Assembly: GCA_023433615.1 (NCBI GenBank)
Contig: JAEZCJ010000208.1
Span: 1-49,912 of the forward strand
Direction of reading: 5' to 3'
Length of the DNA: 49,912 nt
DNA from: Bacillota bacterium
Lineage (GTDB): Bacteria; Bacillota; Bacilli; Paenibacillales; Paenibacillaceae
Part shown: piece after piece, positions 25,175 to 33,387 of the stretch
How positions within the stretch are numbered: position 1 is the first letter of the stretch
Layout of the letters: every line of letters starts with the position of its first letter
Notes under the pieces: generated by a model
The model's database searches: none
What the model was told of the DNA's origin: nothing
Seen by the model: the letters and a program-made list of their open reading frames with translations, nothing else
Position numbers and translations under genes: made by a program

Positions 25175-26122
25175 CTAGAAAATGCCTTGATTATTGATCC
25201 TTCTGGATATCAGCTCTGCCGTAAGCAGCAGCACGAGTCCGATGACCGACTGGAATAAACCGACAGCCGTGGCGATCGCGAATTGCGCGGACTGGATCCC
25301 GACGGTGTACACATACGTGCTGATGACTTGGGCGACATCCATCACGTAGCCGTTCTGCAGGGCATAAGGCTGCTCGAAGCTGATATCTGCCATATGGCCG
25401 ATCTGCAGAATGAAGAGCACGATAATGGTCGGCTTAATGCCCGGCAGCGTAATGTGCCAGATCTTCCGCATGCGGCTGGCCCCATCCACGTCGGCCGCTT
25501 CGTACAGCTCCTTGTTGATTCCCGTCAACGCTGCCAAGTACAGAATCGTTCCCCAGCCTGCATAGTGCCACACCCCGGTTCCCGTATACGTTGCGACCCA
25601 CATCCACGGCTTCTCGAGGAACGGGATCGGCTGGAACCCCAGATTCTGCGCGAATTCATTCACGCTGCCCGTGTTCGTCGCGAGCAACTGAATGGCCATC
25701 CCGCCGACGATGACCCACGAGATGAAGTGCGGCAGGTACAGCAGCGTCTGGCTTACCCGCTTGAACCATCTGACGCGCAGCTCGTTCAGCATGATCGCCA
25801 GGATGATCGGGATCGGGAACATGAGTAAGGCGAATACGTTCAGCATCAAGGTGTTGCGAAGCGCTTTATAGAACTGCGGCATGCCGAAAATCTCCCGAAA
25901 CACCTCCAGTCCGACCCACTCGCTTGCCCACACGCCCCTGAAGATGTTGTAGTCCTTGAAAGCGACCACCACACCCGCCATAGGAATGTACTTGAACACC
26001 AGGAAGAACGTCATCGGCGCGATCATCAAGACGTAAAGCGGCCATTGCCGCCGCAAGGCTGCCATGCCGCTCGTCCGCTTAACAGACAGCTGCGCGCTTG
26101 CCCGGCTTACATCGGTTTGCAT
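25175..26122 (-). CDS. Carbohydrate ABC transporter permease (LplB-type)
   Basis: The start is assigned to ATG 26122, eight bases after AGAGAGG; ATG 26131 abuts that site. The 315-residue protein has a basic N-terminus, the FKYIPMAGVVVAFKDYN hallmark, six membrane helices and an EAA loop at LYEAADVDGASRMRKI. It begins the permease-permease-SBP2 transcription unit, separated from the upstream SBP1 gene by a terminator. No strong sigma-A promoter is evident in the 26123-26270 stretch, so the unit may rely on a regulated promoter or on readthrough. Confidence 0.93.
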   Translation of the reverse strand: MQTDVSRASAQLSVKRTSGMAALRRQWPLYVLMIAPMTFFLVFKYIPMAGVVVAFKDYNIFRGVWASEWVGLEVFREIFGMPQFYKALRNTLMLNVFALLMFPIPIILAIMLNELRVRWFKRVSQTLLYLPHFISWVIVGGMAIQLLATNTGSVNEFAQNLGFQPIPFLEKPWMWVATYTGTGVWHYAGWGTILYLAALTGINKELYEAADVDGASRMRKIWHITLPGIKPTIIVLFILQIGHMADISFEQPYALQNGYVMDVAQVISTYVYTVGIQSAQFAIATAVGLFQSVIGLVLLLTAELISRRINNQGIF

Positions 26123-26274
26123 AGGCGTCATCCTCTCTTTGCTTTATCCGCACTATACAGCAGCCGTGTCCGATGCGAAATTATCTATAATTTAGGAGCT
26201 TCACCATTTTTGTTCCGGGCCGATTCACCTTTTTTATAGACCTAACATCTCTTCGAGACCCTCCGATTAAATAG

Positions 26275-26299
26275 AAAAAGCACCCACCATGTGGATGCT
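26275..26299 (-). terminator. Rho-independent terminator downstream of SBP1
   Basis: On the minus strand, arms AGCATCCAC / GTGGGTGCT (one G-T pair) with a 3-nt loop are followed by a run of five T. It would end transcripts from the SBP1 gene before the permease gene. Confidence 0.8.
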
Positions 26300-26338
26300 T
26301 TGATATAATGCCTACGGTAATGTAGCTATCCGATGTAA

Positions 26339-26377
26339 CGGCTAAGGGACCCCTCGGTTAGCCGCCGCAGGGTCCCT
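26339..26377 (-). other. Overlapping, mutually exclusive stems in the SBP1 3' region
   Basis: Stem 1 pairs CGGCTAA (26339-26345) with TTAGCCG (26358-26364). Stem 2 pairs AGGGACCC (26345-26352) with GGGTCCCT (26370-26377). They cross and share base 26345, so the RNA can form one or the other, or a pseudoknot. The element lies between the SBP1 stop codon (26461) and the terminator at 26275. Confidence 0.55.
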
Positions 26378-26460
26378 CATCCAATTGACCGGAAGGGGAT
26401 TCCCTCGCGGTTTTTAGACTGACAATTACAGTTAATCCCGTTCTCATGCTCCCTGTATCC

Positions 26461-28023
26461 TTATCCCCTATAGTGGGCTCGAAACGCCCGGCGTTTATCC
26501 TCCATCACCTGTCGGCCGCCCATCCTCATGTACTCCGACACTTCCTGATCATAGACGGCATCGAATTCGCCAGGGTCCGCCGTAATGACTTTCACGAAGA
26601 TTTCGTCATTCTTCTCTTTCAGGACGGCCGAATATTTGATCTCGGATTGCAGAATTTCGTTGACGCGCGGCTTCTCGACGCCGTCTGTCATGCCGTACGC
26701 GATACTCTTCACGGTGAACGACTCGAATTCGGGGTCGAATGCATTCGCTCGCACATTCAGCCGCTCGTCGCTCGGGCTCACGAACTTGCCGTTCACGATG
26801 ATGCAATAATCGAAATAATTGTACAGCATGCGCTTCGCCTCTTCATTGTCCAGCGTGACAGGCAGCCCGTTCTTCATCTCGTACGTCGTCCCCTCGATGC
26901 CGTTCTGAAGCGTAATGTAGTTGTCCGGCTGTGCCATCCAGTTGAGATAGCGGACTGCCGCTTCCGCGTTCTTGCTGTTCTTCGGCACCATGATATACAT
27001 CCCGGTGCTCTCCAAGACGGGCTTGACCCGCTTGCCGTTCGCATTCGTGAACGGATCGATGGGCGTTAGCAGGGCATTCGGGTCATTGTTCCGCAGTTCC
27101 GCCAAGTATCCCATATAGACCGGTTCATTCGTATTCGGAGTACCCGCTCCTACCCTGCCGTTCACCAAGTCCTTCTTGAACTGCTGCGCGAATCGGTCCA
27201 AGGGAAAGTCGGGATCGATCAAGCCTTCGTGGTACAGCTTGTTCAGGAAGCGGAAGGCCTCCTTGTTGCCCGGCATCAGCCATCCCGGATTGGCGAACAG
27301 ATCCTCGGCGGCGATCCGGCTCCAATCCCAGAACGAGTACTGCAAAGAGGCTGTATGATAGGAATCGATTTGACCATAGGGTATGATATCTCTCCCGAGT
27401 TTCCCCGGAAGATGCTCCTTGAATGCTTTCAGCGCTTGATAGAACTGCTCCGTCGTCTCCGGCAGCGGCAAGCCCAGCTCCTTCAGCCAATCCTCGCGAA
27501 TCATCGTGGTGCTGTGCGCCGTCAACACCCGCTTGGCCGGAATCGCGAGCTGCTGGCCCTCGAATCGGCCATAACCTAACACATCCTCCCCCAAGATGCG
27601 CTTCAGATCCTGTCCATGCTCCTCGAGGTAAGGGGTCAGATCGGTTAATCCGCCTTGCGACATGAAATTGTATACCGTGGGAAGGTCATACGTATAGACG
27701 ATGTCAGGCGCCTGGTTGGATGCCATCAACACGTTCAGTCGCTCCACTTCTTCGGCCCTTGGCACCGTGACGAATTCGACGCGAATGCGCAGCGGATCCC
27801 CGAAATGCTCTTGAATGTACTGCGTCATGAAATTATTCGTGATCGGAGGCGCTCCGGGCGGAGTGTTGTTGCGGTCGAACAATTCGACCTTGAGCGTCGT
27901 CCATGAATCGTCGGCGGCGGATTCTGCCTGACCGACCTCCCATAAGCCGCTGCAGCCGGTCAGCAGCGATAGGATGATGGCGATCGCCGCCATCATGGAG
28001 AGCATGTACCGTTTCACTGCCAC
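26461..28023 (-). CDS. ABC transporter substrate-binding lipoprotein, paralogue 1
   Basis: A 520-residue lipoprotein. The GTG start (28023) has AAGGTGATCC upstream; the signal peptide ends at LLTGC (C24). Unlike its paralogue at 22534 it lacks a long Ser/Asn linker before the SBP fold. Both share the ELFDRNNTP, NNFMTQY/DNFMTQY and MASNxAPDIV segments and look more than half identical by eye through the N-terminal domain. It starts 33 bases after the regulator stop codon, so it is probably co-transcribed with the membrane regulator, then cut off from the permeases by a terminator. It probably presents the same class of glucan oligosaccharide. Confidence 0.92.
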   Translation of the reverse strand: MAVKRYMLSMMAAIAIILSLLTGCSGLWEVGQAESAADDSWTTLKVELFDRNNTPPGAPPITNNFMTQYIQEHFGDPLRIRVEFVTVPRAEEVERLNVLMASNQAPDIVYTYDLPTVYNFMSQGGLTDLTPYLEEHGQDLKRILGEDVLGYGRFEGQQLAIPAKRVLTAHSTTMIREDWLKELGLPLPETTEQFYQALKAFKEHLPGKLGRDIIPYGQIDSYHTASLQYSFWDWSRIAAEDLFANPGWLMPGNKEAFRFLNKLYHEGLIDPDFPLDRFAQQFKKDLVNGRVGAGTPNTNEPVYMGYLAELRNNDPNALLTPIDPFTNANGKRVKPVLESTGMYIMVPKNSKNAEAAVRYLNWMAQPDNYITLQNGIEGTTYEMKNGLPVTLDNEEAKRMLYNYFDYCIIVNGKFVSPSDERLNVRANAFDPEFESFTVKSIAYGMTDGVEKPRVNEILQSEIKYSAVLKEKNDEIFVKVITADPGEFDAVYDQEVSEYMRMGGRQVMEDKRRAFRAHYRG

Positions 28024-28055
28024 GCTGGATCACCTTCCCTCTATTGTCTGCCCTG

Positions 28056-30269
28056 TCAACTCGTGCGGTACATATTCCGGTATTCGCCCGGCGGGTAATC
28101 TTGCACCTTCTTGAAGGCGCGATAGAAGGAGATGACATTCAGGTAACCGATTCGCTCGGCAATCGATTGAATGGAATCATCCGTATCGATCAAGAGCTGT
28201 TTGGCATGCTGCATTCTGACCTGCAACACGTAGTCGATGAATTTCTCGCCGAGCTCTGCCTTGAATAGCTGGCTTAATGCGCTCGGCTGCAGCTTCAGAT
28301 AGTCGCTTACCTGGGACAAGGAGAGATTCGGGTCCGCGTAATGGGTGTCGATGTAGCTCTTGGCCTGCAGCGCAATGCTGTGATGCCTGCGGGCTTGGCG
28401 GTCCTCGTCGACGCAAGCCTCGAACATCGTCAGGATGCTCATCAACCGCTCTTCGAGCTCTTCGACGGTTTCCACGCTATCGTTCAAGCCGGCAATTCGC
28501 TGCCGGTAATCTTGCCGCCATATTTCTTGAATGCTGCCGGATAATGCTGCCATGGCCTTATCCATCTGCAGGATGCAGCTGTTCACGAATGCCGACAGAT
28601 CCGGCTTCATGATGCGCATCTGCTTCAACCTGGTAAAGATCATGGCCAGCTTCTCTCTCCAGTCGCTCTCATTCATGCGAAAGGATTGGGCGGCGCTGTC
28701 CAGCGCTTGCAGGTAGGCGTAATTGTCCAAGCTTAACTTGGCGGCGCTTTTGCGATTATCGATGATCATATTGGTGCCGAATACGGTCTTCAGCGCAAGG
28801 TTATCGCATGCGTTGCGGTAGGCATCCGCAATGGTCGCGACCGAATTCGAATCCGCTCCGACGCCGATCGTTACCGTTAGCTTCAAGTTCTGATTGATCC
28901 AGCGTTGGAATTCCTCCGCGAACTCGATGACAGGCTTGCTGCTGCGCGGGTCCGCATGCAGATGGTGGACGACGAATGCGATCCGGTACGGCTCCATCCA
29001 TACGCTCCATAGGAATGCGTTATTGTTGTGCCCCAGGTCCCGGAATGCGCTCTCGAGAACGAACTTGAGCAGATGCTGATCCTTAACCTTGTACCGTGCG
29101 GTAAAATCCGCATAATGATCAATGTCGGCCACGATGACGCCGAGGCGATCGTAGCGATCCGGCAGTTCCAATTCAACCAGCTGCTTCTTGAACTCGCCGT
29201 CGGATATGCTCAGATGCCCTGCCAGCAGCTCGCGGTAGAGGCGCTGCTGCCGGAGCAGATTATCCTCCTTATGCAGGCTCTCGTAGTCCAAGGACCGCTT
29301 GAGCAGATGATCCAAGGCCGTCTCGATAACGGTGAATTCATTATTCGTCCCCTTGATGCCGAGCTGCCCGCTCTTCCGATTCGAGTATTGGCTGACCTTG
29401 TCCACAATCGATTGAATCGGCTTGTAATGCATGTGCGTCACGATCGTAAATCCGAGCAGCGCGAGCGCGATAATGACGACGAGAATGATCATCCATGCGC
29501 TGAAAAAGAGCGATATCGTATTGTATTCTTGGTCATCTACCCCTTCGGAGACGAAGCTCCAGCCCGTATAGTCGGACTGGACCATGATCGTGGCAGTCTC
29601 AGACTCTGCATCGGATCGAGCGAGGGAGCCATCCAGCAGACGTATCGATGCGAAAGCGCTATCATTAAGCGAGTTCAGGTATTCGAGCAGCGCGTGTTCA
29701 TAGACATTGACGACAAGCGCCCCACGCGTCTCGTTCCCCGTCCGGAATATTTTCATGAGCGAAATGACCTTCTGCCTATGCTCATCCATCGCCGAATGGG
29801 TGAATGCTCGCGGATCATGCCAGCCTTCGGCGTCATCCCCGTTGTAGTGAGCGAGAAGGAACGCGCTGTCCCCGAAGGTATCCGGCGAATACGAGGCGGA
29901 ATCCGATATCACGCGGCCGTTCGCCTCGTTATACAGATAGATCGTATTCGAGAAAGGCAGGCTTGCGCTTAACTCGATCAGCCTCTTCTGCAGCTCGAAA
30001 TCATCATAGGCATTGTTCTGACGGTCCGAGAAAAATTGCTGTATAGGCGTGTCCTTCAGCATCCTGCTCACCACATTGCGGTCGATCAGCATGAGGTTCG
30101 CGTCGATATTGAATACCATGCGGTCCAATATCGCTTGGTTGGTCTCGATATACTTCTTCTCGGAGGCATGATTCAACAGGAGGAAAAAGGTGAGAATCAT
30201 CGAGGATATGATGACGAAGAGAATCGGCGCGTAGGAGAGGATCATGCGATAGTACCAGTTCATCTTCAT
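28056..30269 (-). CDS. Membrane-bound one-component AraC-type regulator
   Basis: A 737-residue regulator with a membrane helix at about 9-32, an extracellular Cache-like sensor (33-250), a second helix (252-277), a linker and degenerate cyclase-like region (about 330-560), and a C-terminal AraC double helix-turn-helix (about 640-737, with LSQVSDYLKLQPSALSQLFK and SIAERIGYLNVISFYRAFKK). It therefore joins sensing and DNA binding in one chain, without a kinase. This architecture is common next to Lpl-type transporters in Paenibacillus. It heads the glucan locus and has a near-consensus promoter upstream, fitting constitutive low expression of a sensor that activates the downstream genes. Confidence 0.92.
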   Translation of the reverse strand: MKMNWYYRMILSYAPILFVIISSMILTFFLLLNHASEKKYIETNQAILDRMVFNIDANLMLIDRNVVSRMLKDTPIQQFFSDRQNNAYDDFELQKRLIELSASLPFSNTIYLYNEANGRVISDSASYSPDTFGDSAFLLAHYNGDDAEGWHDPRAFTHSAMDEHRQKVISLMKIFRTGNETRGALVVNVYEHALLEYLNSLNDSAFASIRLLDGSLARSDAESETATIMVQSDYTGWSFVSEGVDDQEYNTISLFFSAWMIILVVIIALALLGFTIVTHMHYKPIQSIVDKVSQYSNRKSGQLGIKGTNNEFTVIETALDHLLKRSLDYESLHKEDNLLRQQRLYRELLAGHLSISDGEFKKQLVELELPDRYDRLGVIVADIDHYADFTARYKVKDQHLLKFVLESAFRDLGHNNNAFLWSVWMEPYRIAFVVHHLHADPRSSKPVIEFAEEFQRWINQNLKLTVTIGVGADSNSVATIADAYRNACDNLALKTVFGTNMIIDNRKSAAKLSLDNYAYLQALDSAAQSFRMNESDWREKLAMIFTRLKQMRIMKPDLSAFVNSCILQMDKAMAALSGSIQEIWRQDYRQRIAGLNDSVETVEELEERLMSILTMFEACVDEDRQARRHHSIALQAKSYIDTHYADPNLSLSQVSDYLKLQPSALSQLFKAELGEKFIDYVLQVRMQHAKQLLIDTDDSIQSIAERIGYLNVISFYRAFKKVQDYPPGEYRNMYRTS

Positions 30270-30315
30270 CGGACGCGCTCCCTCCCCCCTGATTCCATCA
30301 AATGGTTATTTTAGC

Positions 30316-30344
30316 ATTATACCGAAACCTTCGGCTGCTGTTAA
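30316..30344 (-). promoter_or_regulatory. Sigma-A promoter of the membrane regulator gene
   Basis: On the minus strand, TTAACA (30339-30344), a 17-bp spacer and perfect TATAAT (30316-30321) lie 47 bases upstream of the ATG at 30269. Confidence 0.75.
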
Positions 30345-30435
30345 TTCACTTTTTTGCGGACACTAACATTTTTTATGTTCCGTTCAGAACCAGTATATGC
30401 GGAAGGTTCAAGCCTACGACAAACAAAGACTTGAG
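30345..30435. other. AT-rich spacer upstream of the regulator promoter
   Basis: Upstream of the regulator promoter the sequence has T- and A-runs but no ORF with a ribosome site, no tRNA and no convincing operator. I see nothing further in it. Confidence 0.3.
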
Positions 30436-30484
30436 AAAAGCAAAGAAGCCACTCCGATCACCGAGTGAACCCATTCGGATAGCT
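30436..30484 (-). terminator. Probable terminator of the small aromatic protein gene
   Basis: Arms AGCCACTCCGA (30447-30457) and TCGGATAGCT (30475-30484) pair with one bulge; on the minus strand CTTTGCTTTTCTC follows. It lies 22 bases past the stop at 30506. Confidence 0.55.
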
Positions 30485-30505
30485 CTTCTCTTCTATCCCG
30501 CGTCT

Positions 30506-30793
30506 TTAGAAAAGGGTCGGGATCGGAGGACACTGCATCGAGGCAAGATATATTCGGATAAATTGGAAGTATCGCCAGAACAGCCCATACCATCTGTAGC
30601 CTGAAACGCGATCACGTTCAATGCTCGTTGGATAATACCAGAAGTTATCTCCCGTCGTGAGCCGAACATACGATATTTCATATAAACAGGGTTCCGGTTG
30701 CACGAAGGCAGGGGGAGACGGCGGTATTGGAATAAGTGACATTGGATTCCACTTATCATGACGATTCTCCATCGGATCTGAATCTTCATTCAT
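30506..30793 (-). CDS. Small Pro-rich protein with aromatic/Arg-rich C-terminal domain
   Basis: A protein of 95 residues from ATG 30793, or 78 residues from ATG 30742, which has an AAGTGG site and is perhaps the true start. After a Pro-rich stretch (PIPPSPPAF) comes a compact domain with FWYYPTSIERDRVSGYRW followed by WRYFQFIRI and a closing SMQC. This resembles the small Bacillus/Paenibacillus proteins with a Pro/Gly-rich head and an FWFYPTxVGRxSxxGYRW-type core. Those are often named only hypothetical protein or, misleadingly, transporter. No signal peptide or membrane helix is seen and function is unknown. The longer open frame running to 31366 is antisense to nothing but overlaps the MFS gene and is not credible beyond 30793. 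Confidence 0.62.
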   Translation of the reverse strand: MNEDSDPMENRHDKWNPMSLIPIPPSPPAFVQPEPCLYEISYVRLTTGDNFWYYPTSIERDRVSGYRWYGLFWRYFQFIRIYLASMQCPPIPTLF

Positions 30794-30865
30794 GCTATGT
30801 AGGCGAATGACTAATGGACTGCGCAGATGCCTACCGTTTACACGAAAGCGCGAATCATCGTATAC

Positions 30866-30903
30866 AAAAAAAGCTGACACCGGCTGTACGCCGGTATCAG
30901 CTT
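30866..30903 (-). terminator. Rho-independent terminator of the MFS gene
   Basis: A 14-bp stem (AAGCTGACACCGGC with GCCGGTATCAGCTT, one G-T pair) followed on the minus strand by seven T residues, 10 bases after the MFS stop. Confidence 0.9.
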
Positions 30904-30912
30904 CTCTGATTG

Positions 30913-32349
30913 TTAATGCGTCGCGTGCTGTACTGCCGCCTGCTTCACGATGACGCGGCGAATGAAGATCGCCATCGTCAGCCCGATCAGCGTGACGGTC
31001 ATGGCGAATACGAATACGTTCTGAGCGCCGAATGCAAGCGCATTGGCGGCCTCTGCCGGAGCGGACGGATCGGAGGAGCCCTCCAAGTACCGATCCATCC
31101 CGCCCGTCAGAATGCTGATCGCGACCGCCGTGCCGATCGCGCCGGCGACCTGCTGCAGCGTGTTCATGATCGCCGTGCCGTGCGGGTACAGCTCCTTCGG
31201 CAGCTGGTTCAAACCGTTCGTCTGCGCAGGCATCCAGACCATCGAGATGCCGACCATCAGTCCGATATGCAGCGTAACGATCCAGCCAACCGGGGAGTCG
31301 GTCGTGAGGCCCGAGAACAACCATAAGGACAACGCTACGATGATCAGTCCCGGAATGACGAGCCATATAGGACCGTAGCGATCGAACAGCCGTCCCATGC
31401 GCGGCGACAGGATGCCGTTCAGCGCGCTGCCCGGCAGCAGCATCATGCCGGCGGCAAGCGCGGACAGCCCCATGCCGCTCTGCAGGAACATCGGCAGAAT
31501 GATCATGCTCGACAGAATGATCATCATGCAGGTCAGCACCATGAACAGTCCGACGATGTACATCGGGAATCGGAATACCCGCAGATTCATCATCGGCTCG
31601 CGCATGGACAGCTGTCTCAGCACGAACAGCAGCAGCGCGGCCAATCCAATGCCGATCGACCAGACGACGATCGGGCTGCTCCAGCCTCCCGAGCCTTCCC
31701 CCGCGCTGCTGAAGCCGAAGACGATGCCGCCGAAGCCGGCTGTCGACAAGAGAACGGACAGCAGATCAAGTCGCGGCTTCTCGACTTCGGTGACGTTCTC
31801 CAGATACTTCAGGCCGACGAACAGCCCGAACACCAAGAACGGCAGCGACAGCCAGAAGATATAATGCCAAGTGAGATATTCGATCAAGAGACCTGCAACC
31901 GTCGGGCCTGTCGCAGGGGCGAACATGATGACGAGTCCGACGAAGCCCATCGCCGCGCCGCGCTTCTCCGGCGGATAGACGACGAGTATCGTGTTAAACA
32001 TTAAGGGGATTAACAATCCCATCCCTACTGCCTGCAGCACGCGGGCGAGCATGAGCATCTCGAACGAGAATGCGACCGCCGCGATCAAAGTGCCAGTAAT
32101 CGAAAAAGCAAGCGAAGCGATGAACAACTGTCTAGTCGTGAACCGCTGCATCAACCAGCCTGTCATCGGCATCAGAATGCCTAACGTGAGCAAGAATCCC
32201 GTCGTCAGCCATTGGGCCGTCGCAGCCGAGATCTCGAAAATTTCCATCAAATTCGTGATCGCGATATTAAGCGCCGTCTCGCTGAACATGCCGACGAACC
32301 CGCAGATGAGCAGCGACGCCATAATCGCGCGCGTATTGTATTTCTTCAT
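30913..32349 (-). CDS. DHA2-family MFS multidrug exporter
   Basis: The start is ATG 32349 (MKKYNTRAIM), at the point where the first membrane helix begins; the open frame extends 27 codons upstream. The 478-residue protein has about 14 hydrophobic segments and the EmrB/LmrB-type layout: TGWLMQRFTTRQLF loop motif A near residue 70, and motif C-like LVIMFAPATGPTVAGLL near 135-150. It would export hydrophobic compounds by proton antiport. It has its own promoter and terminator. Its neighbour is an SDR gene with a divergent AraC regulator, so a shared detoxification response is plausible but not proven. Confidence 0.88.
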   Translation of the reverse strand: MKKYNTRAIMASLLICGFVGMFSETALNIAITNLMEIFEISAATAQWLTTGFLLTLGILMPMTGWLMQRFTTRQLFIASLAFSITGTLIAAVAFSFEMLMLARVLQAVGMGLLIPLMFNTILVVYPPEKRGAAMGFVGLVIMFAPATGPTVAGLLIEYLTWHYIFWLSLPFLVFGLFVGLKYLENVTEVEKPRLDLLSVLLSTAGFGGIVFGFSSAGEGSGGWSSPIVVWSIGIGLAALLLFVLRQLSMREPMMNLRVFRFPMYIVGLFMVLTCMMIILSSMIILPMFLQSGMGLSALAAGMMLLPGSALNGILSPRMGRLFDRYGPIWLVIPGLIIVALSLWLFSGLTTDSPVGWIVTLHIGLMVGISMVWMPAQTNGLNQLPKELYPHGTAIMNTLQQVAGAIGTAVAISILTGGMDRYLEGSSDPSAPAEAANALAFGAQNVFVFAMTVTLIGLTMAIFIRRVIVKQAAVQHATH

Positions 32350-32403
32350 TGCTTCCAGTCCACTTCCCCGTATGAGTATATGCTGCTTGGTACATTCGAT
32401 AAA

Positions 32404-32431
32404 TTTTACTCGTCTAGCGGAGAAAGTCAAT
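32404..32431 (-). promoter_or_regulatory. Sigma-A promoter of the MFS gene
   Basis: On the minus strand, TTGACT (32426-32431), a 16-bp spacer and TAAAAT (32404-32409) lie about 55 bases before the ATG at 32349. Confidence 0.65.
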
Positions 32432-32482
32432 TGTTATTTATGCCAATGATTCGCGCAGCGGACTGAACGGGCAGCCATTCGG

Positions 32483-33226
32483 TTAATTGAAGCCCCCGTT
32501 AACGCGGATCGTCTGTCCCGTAATCCAGCGGGCCTTGCCGCTGACGAGCAGCTCGACCGCATTCGCGATGTCTTCGGGCTCGCCCAGCCTTCCGTTCGCA
32601 TTCATGCGGCGGAACGAATCGATCAATTCCTCCGATTTGCCGTTCAGGAACAGCTCGGTCGATACTTGCCCTGGCGCTATGCAATTGACGGTAATGTTCT
32701 TGGCACCGAATTCCTTGGCCAACTGGCGGGTTAATTGCTCGACTGCGCCTTTCGTAGCGGCATAGACGCTGTATGTCGGCAGCATCGCCCCGGACACGGA
32801 GGAGGAGAAGTTGACGATCGTTCCGCCCGGCGCCATGTGCATCATTGCCTGCTGGCAGGCAAAATACGTTCCCTTCACATTGATCGCGAAATGCCGGTCG
32901 ACCATCTCCTCCGTCACATCCGCGATCGCCTTGCATTCCATGATCGCGGCATTATTGACCAGAATATCCACACGGCCGAACCGTTCGAGCGTCTCCGCGA
33001 ATAAGGCCTCCACTTCGCTCACCTTGCCGATATCGGCGCGAATGGCTGCGGCAATGCCTCCGAATTGCTCGATCGTCCGCACAGCTTCGCGTGCCCGCTC
33101 CGCATTCGAGGCATAATTGACGGCTACCTTCGCGCCGGATCTCGCCAATTGGATGGCGATCTGCCGCCCGATTCCTCGCGACGCGCCCGTGACGATCGCG
33201 ACTTGCCCGTTCAGATCCTTGTTCAT
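32483..33226 (-). CDS. SDR family NAD(P)-dependent oxidoreductase
   Basis: A 247-residue classical short-chain dehydrogenase. The nucleotide motif is GASRGIG (14-20), NNAA is at 91-94, and the catalytic set comprises a serine near 142, Y155 and K159 (YAATK). The C-terminal WITGQTIRVNGGFN is typical of FabG-like enzymes. The residue after the second strand (NYASNAERA) suggests NADPH preference. The substrate is unknown. It is divergent from the AraC regulator at 33388, with 161 bp between them, and lies upstream of the MFS gene on the same strand. GGGAGTGA precedes the ATG. Confidence 0.9.
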   Translation of the reverse strand: MNKDLNGQVAIVTGASRGIGRQIAIQLARSGAKVAVNYASNAERAREAVRTIEQFGGIAAAIRADIGKVSEVEALFAETLERFGRVDILVNNAAIMECKAIADVTEEMVDRHFAINVKGTYFACQQAMMHMAPGGTIVNFSSSVSGAMLPTYSVYAATKGAVEQLTRQLAKEFGAKNITVNCIAPGQVSTELFLNGKSEELIDSFRRMNANGRLGEPEDIANAVELLVSGKARWITGQTIRVNGGFN

Positions 33227-33315
33227 ATCCGTTCACTCCCTATCGGCTATTTGCGCTTGCCATTTCATTATAAGGAGCGTTCCACCGGGCCCGTTAGATC
33301 ATACCTGTTCGATCC

Positions 33316-33345
33316 TTGCCTGATTCTCTTCCGCCTCCCTATAAT
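33316..33345 (+). promoter_or_regulatory. Sigma-A promoter of the AraC regulator gene
   Basis: TTGCCT (33316-33321), an 18-bp spacer and perfect TATAAT (33340-33345) lie 42 bases before the ATG at 33388. Confidence 0.6.
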
Positions 33346-33387
33346 GGAGTCACCGGCAATGCCAACGATAAGGAGAGTGCATCACCC

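Noticed and set aside
26123..26270. Search for a riboswitch or T-box ahead of the permease gene
   Set aside because: No conserved aptamer boxes or antiterminator/terminator pair are visible upstream of the permease start; the hairpin at 26275 belongs to the SBP1 transcript end.
30794..31366. Upstream extension of the small aromatic protein frame
   Set aside because: It overlaps the MFS gene in another frame with His/Arg/Asp-rich shadow composition. Only the part after 30793 has protein-like sequence.
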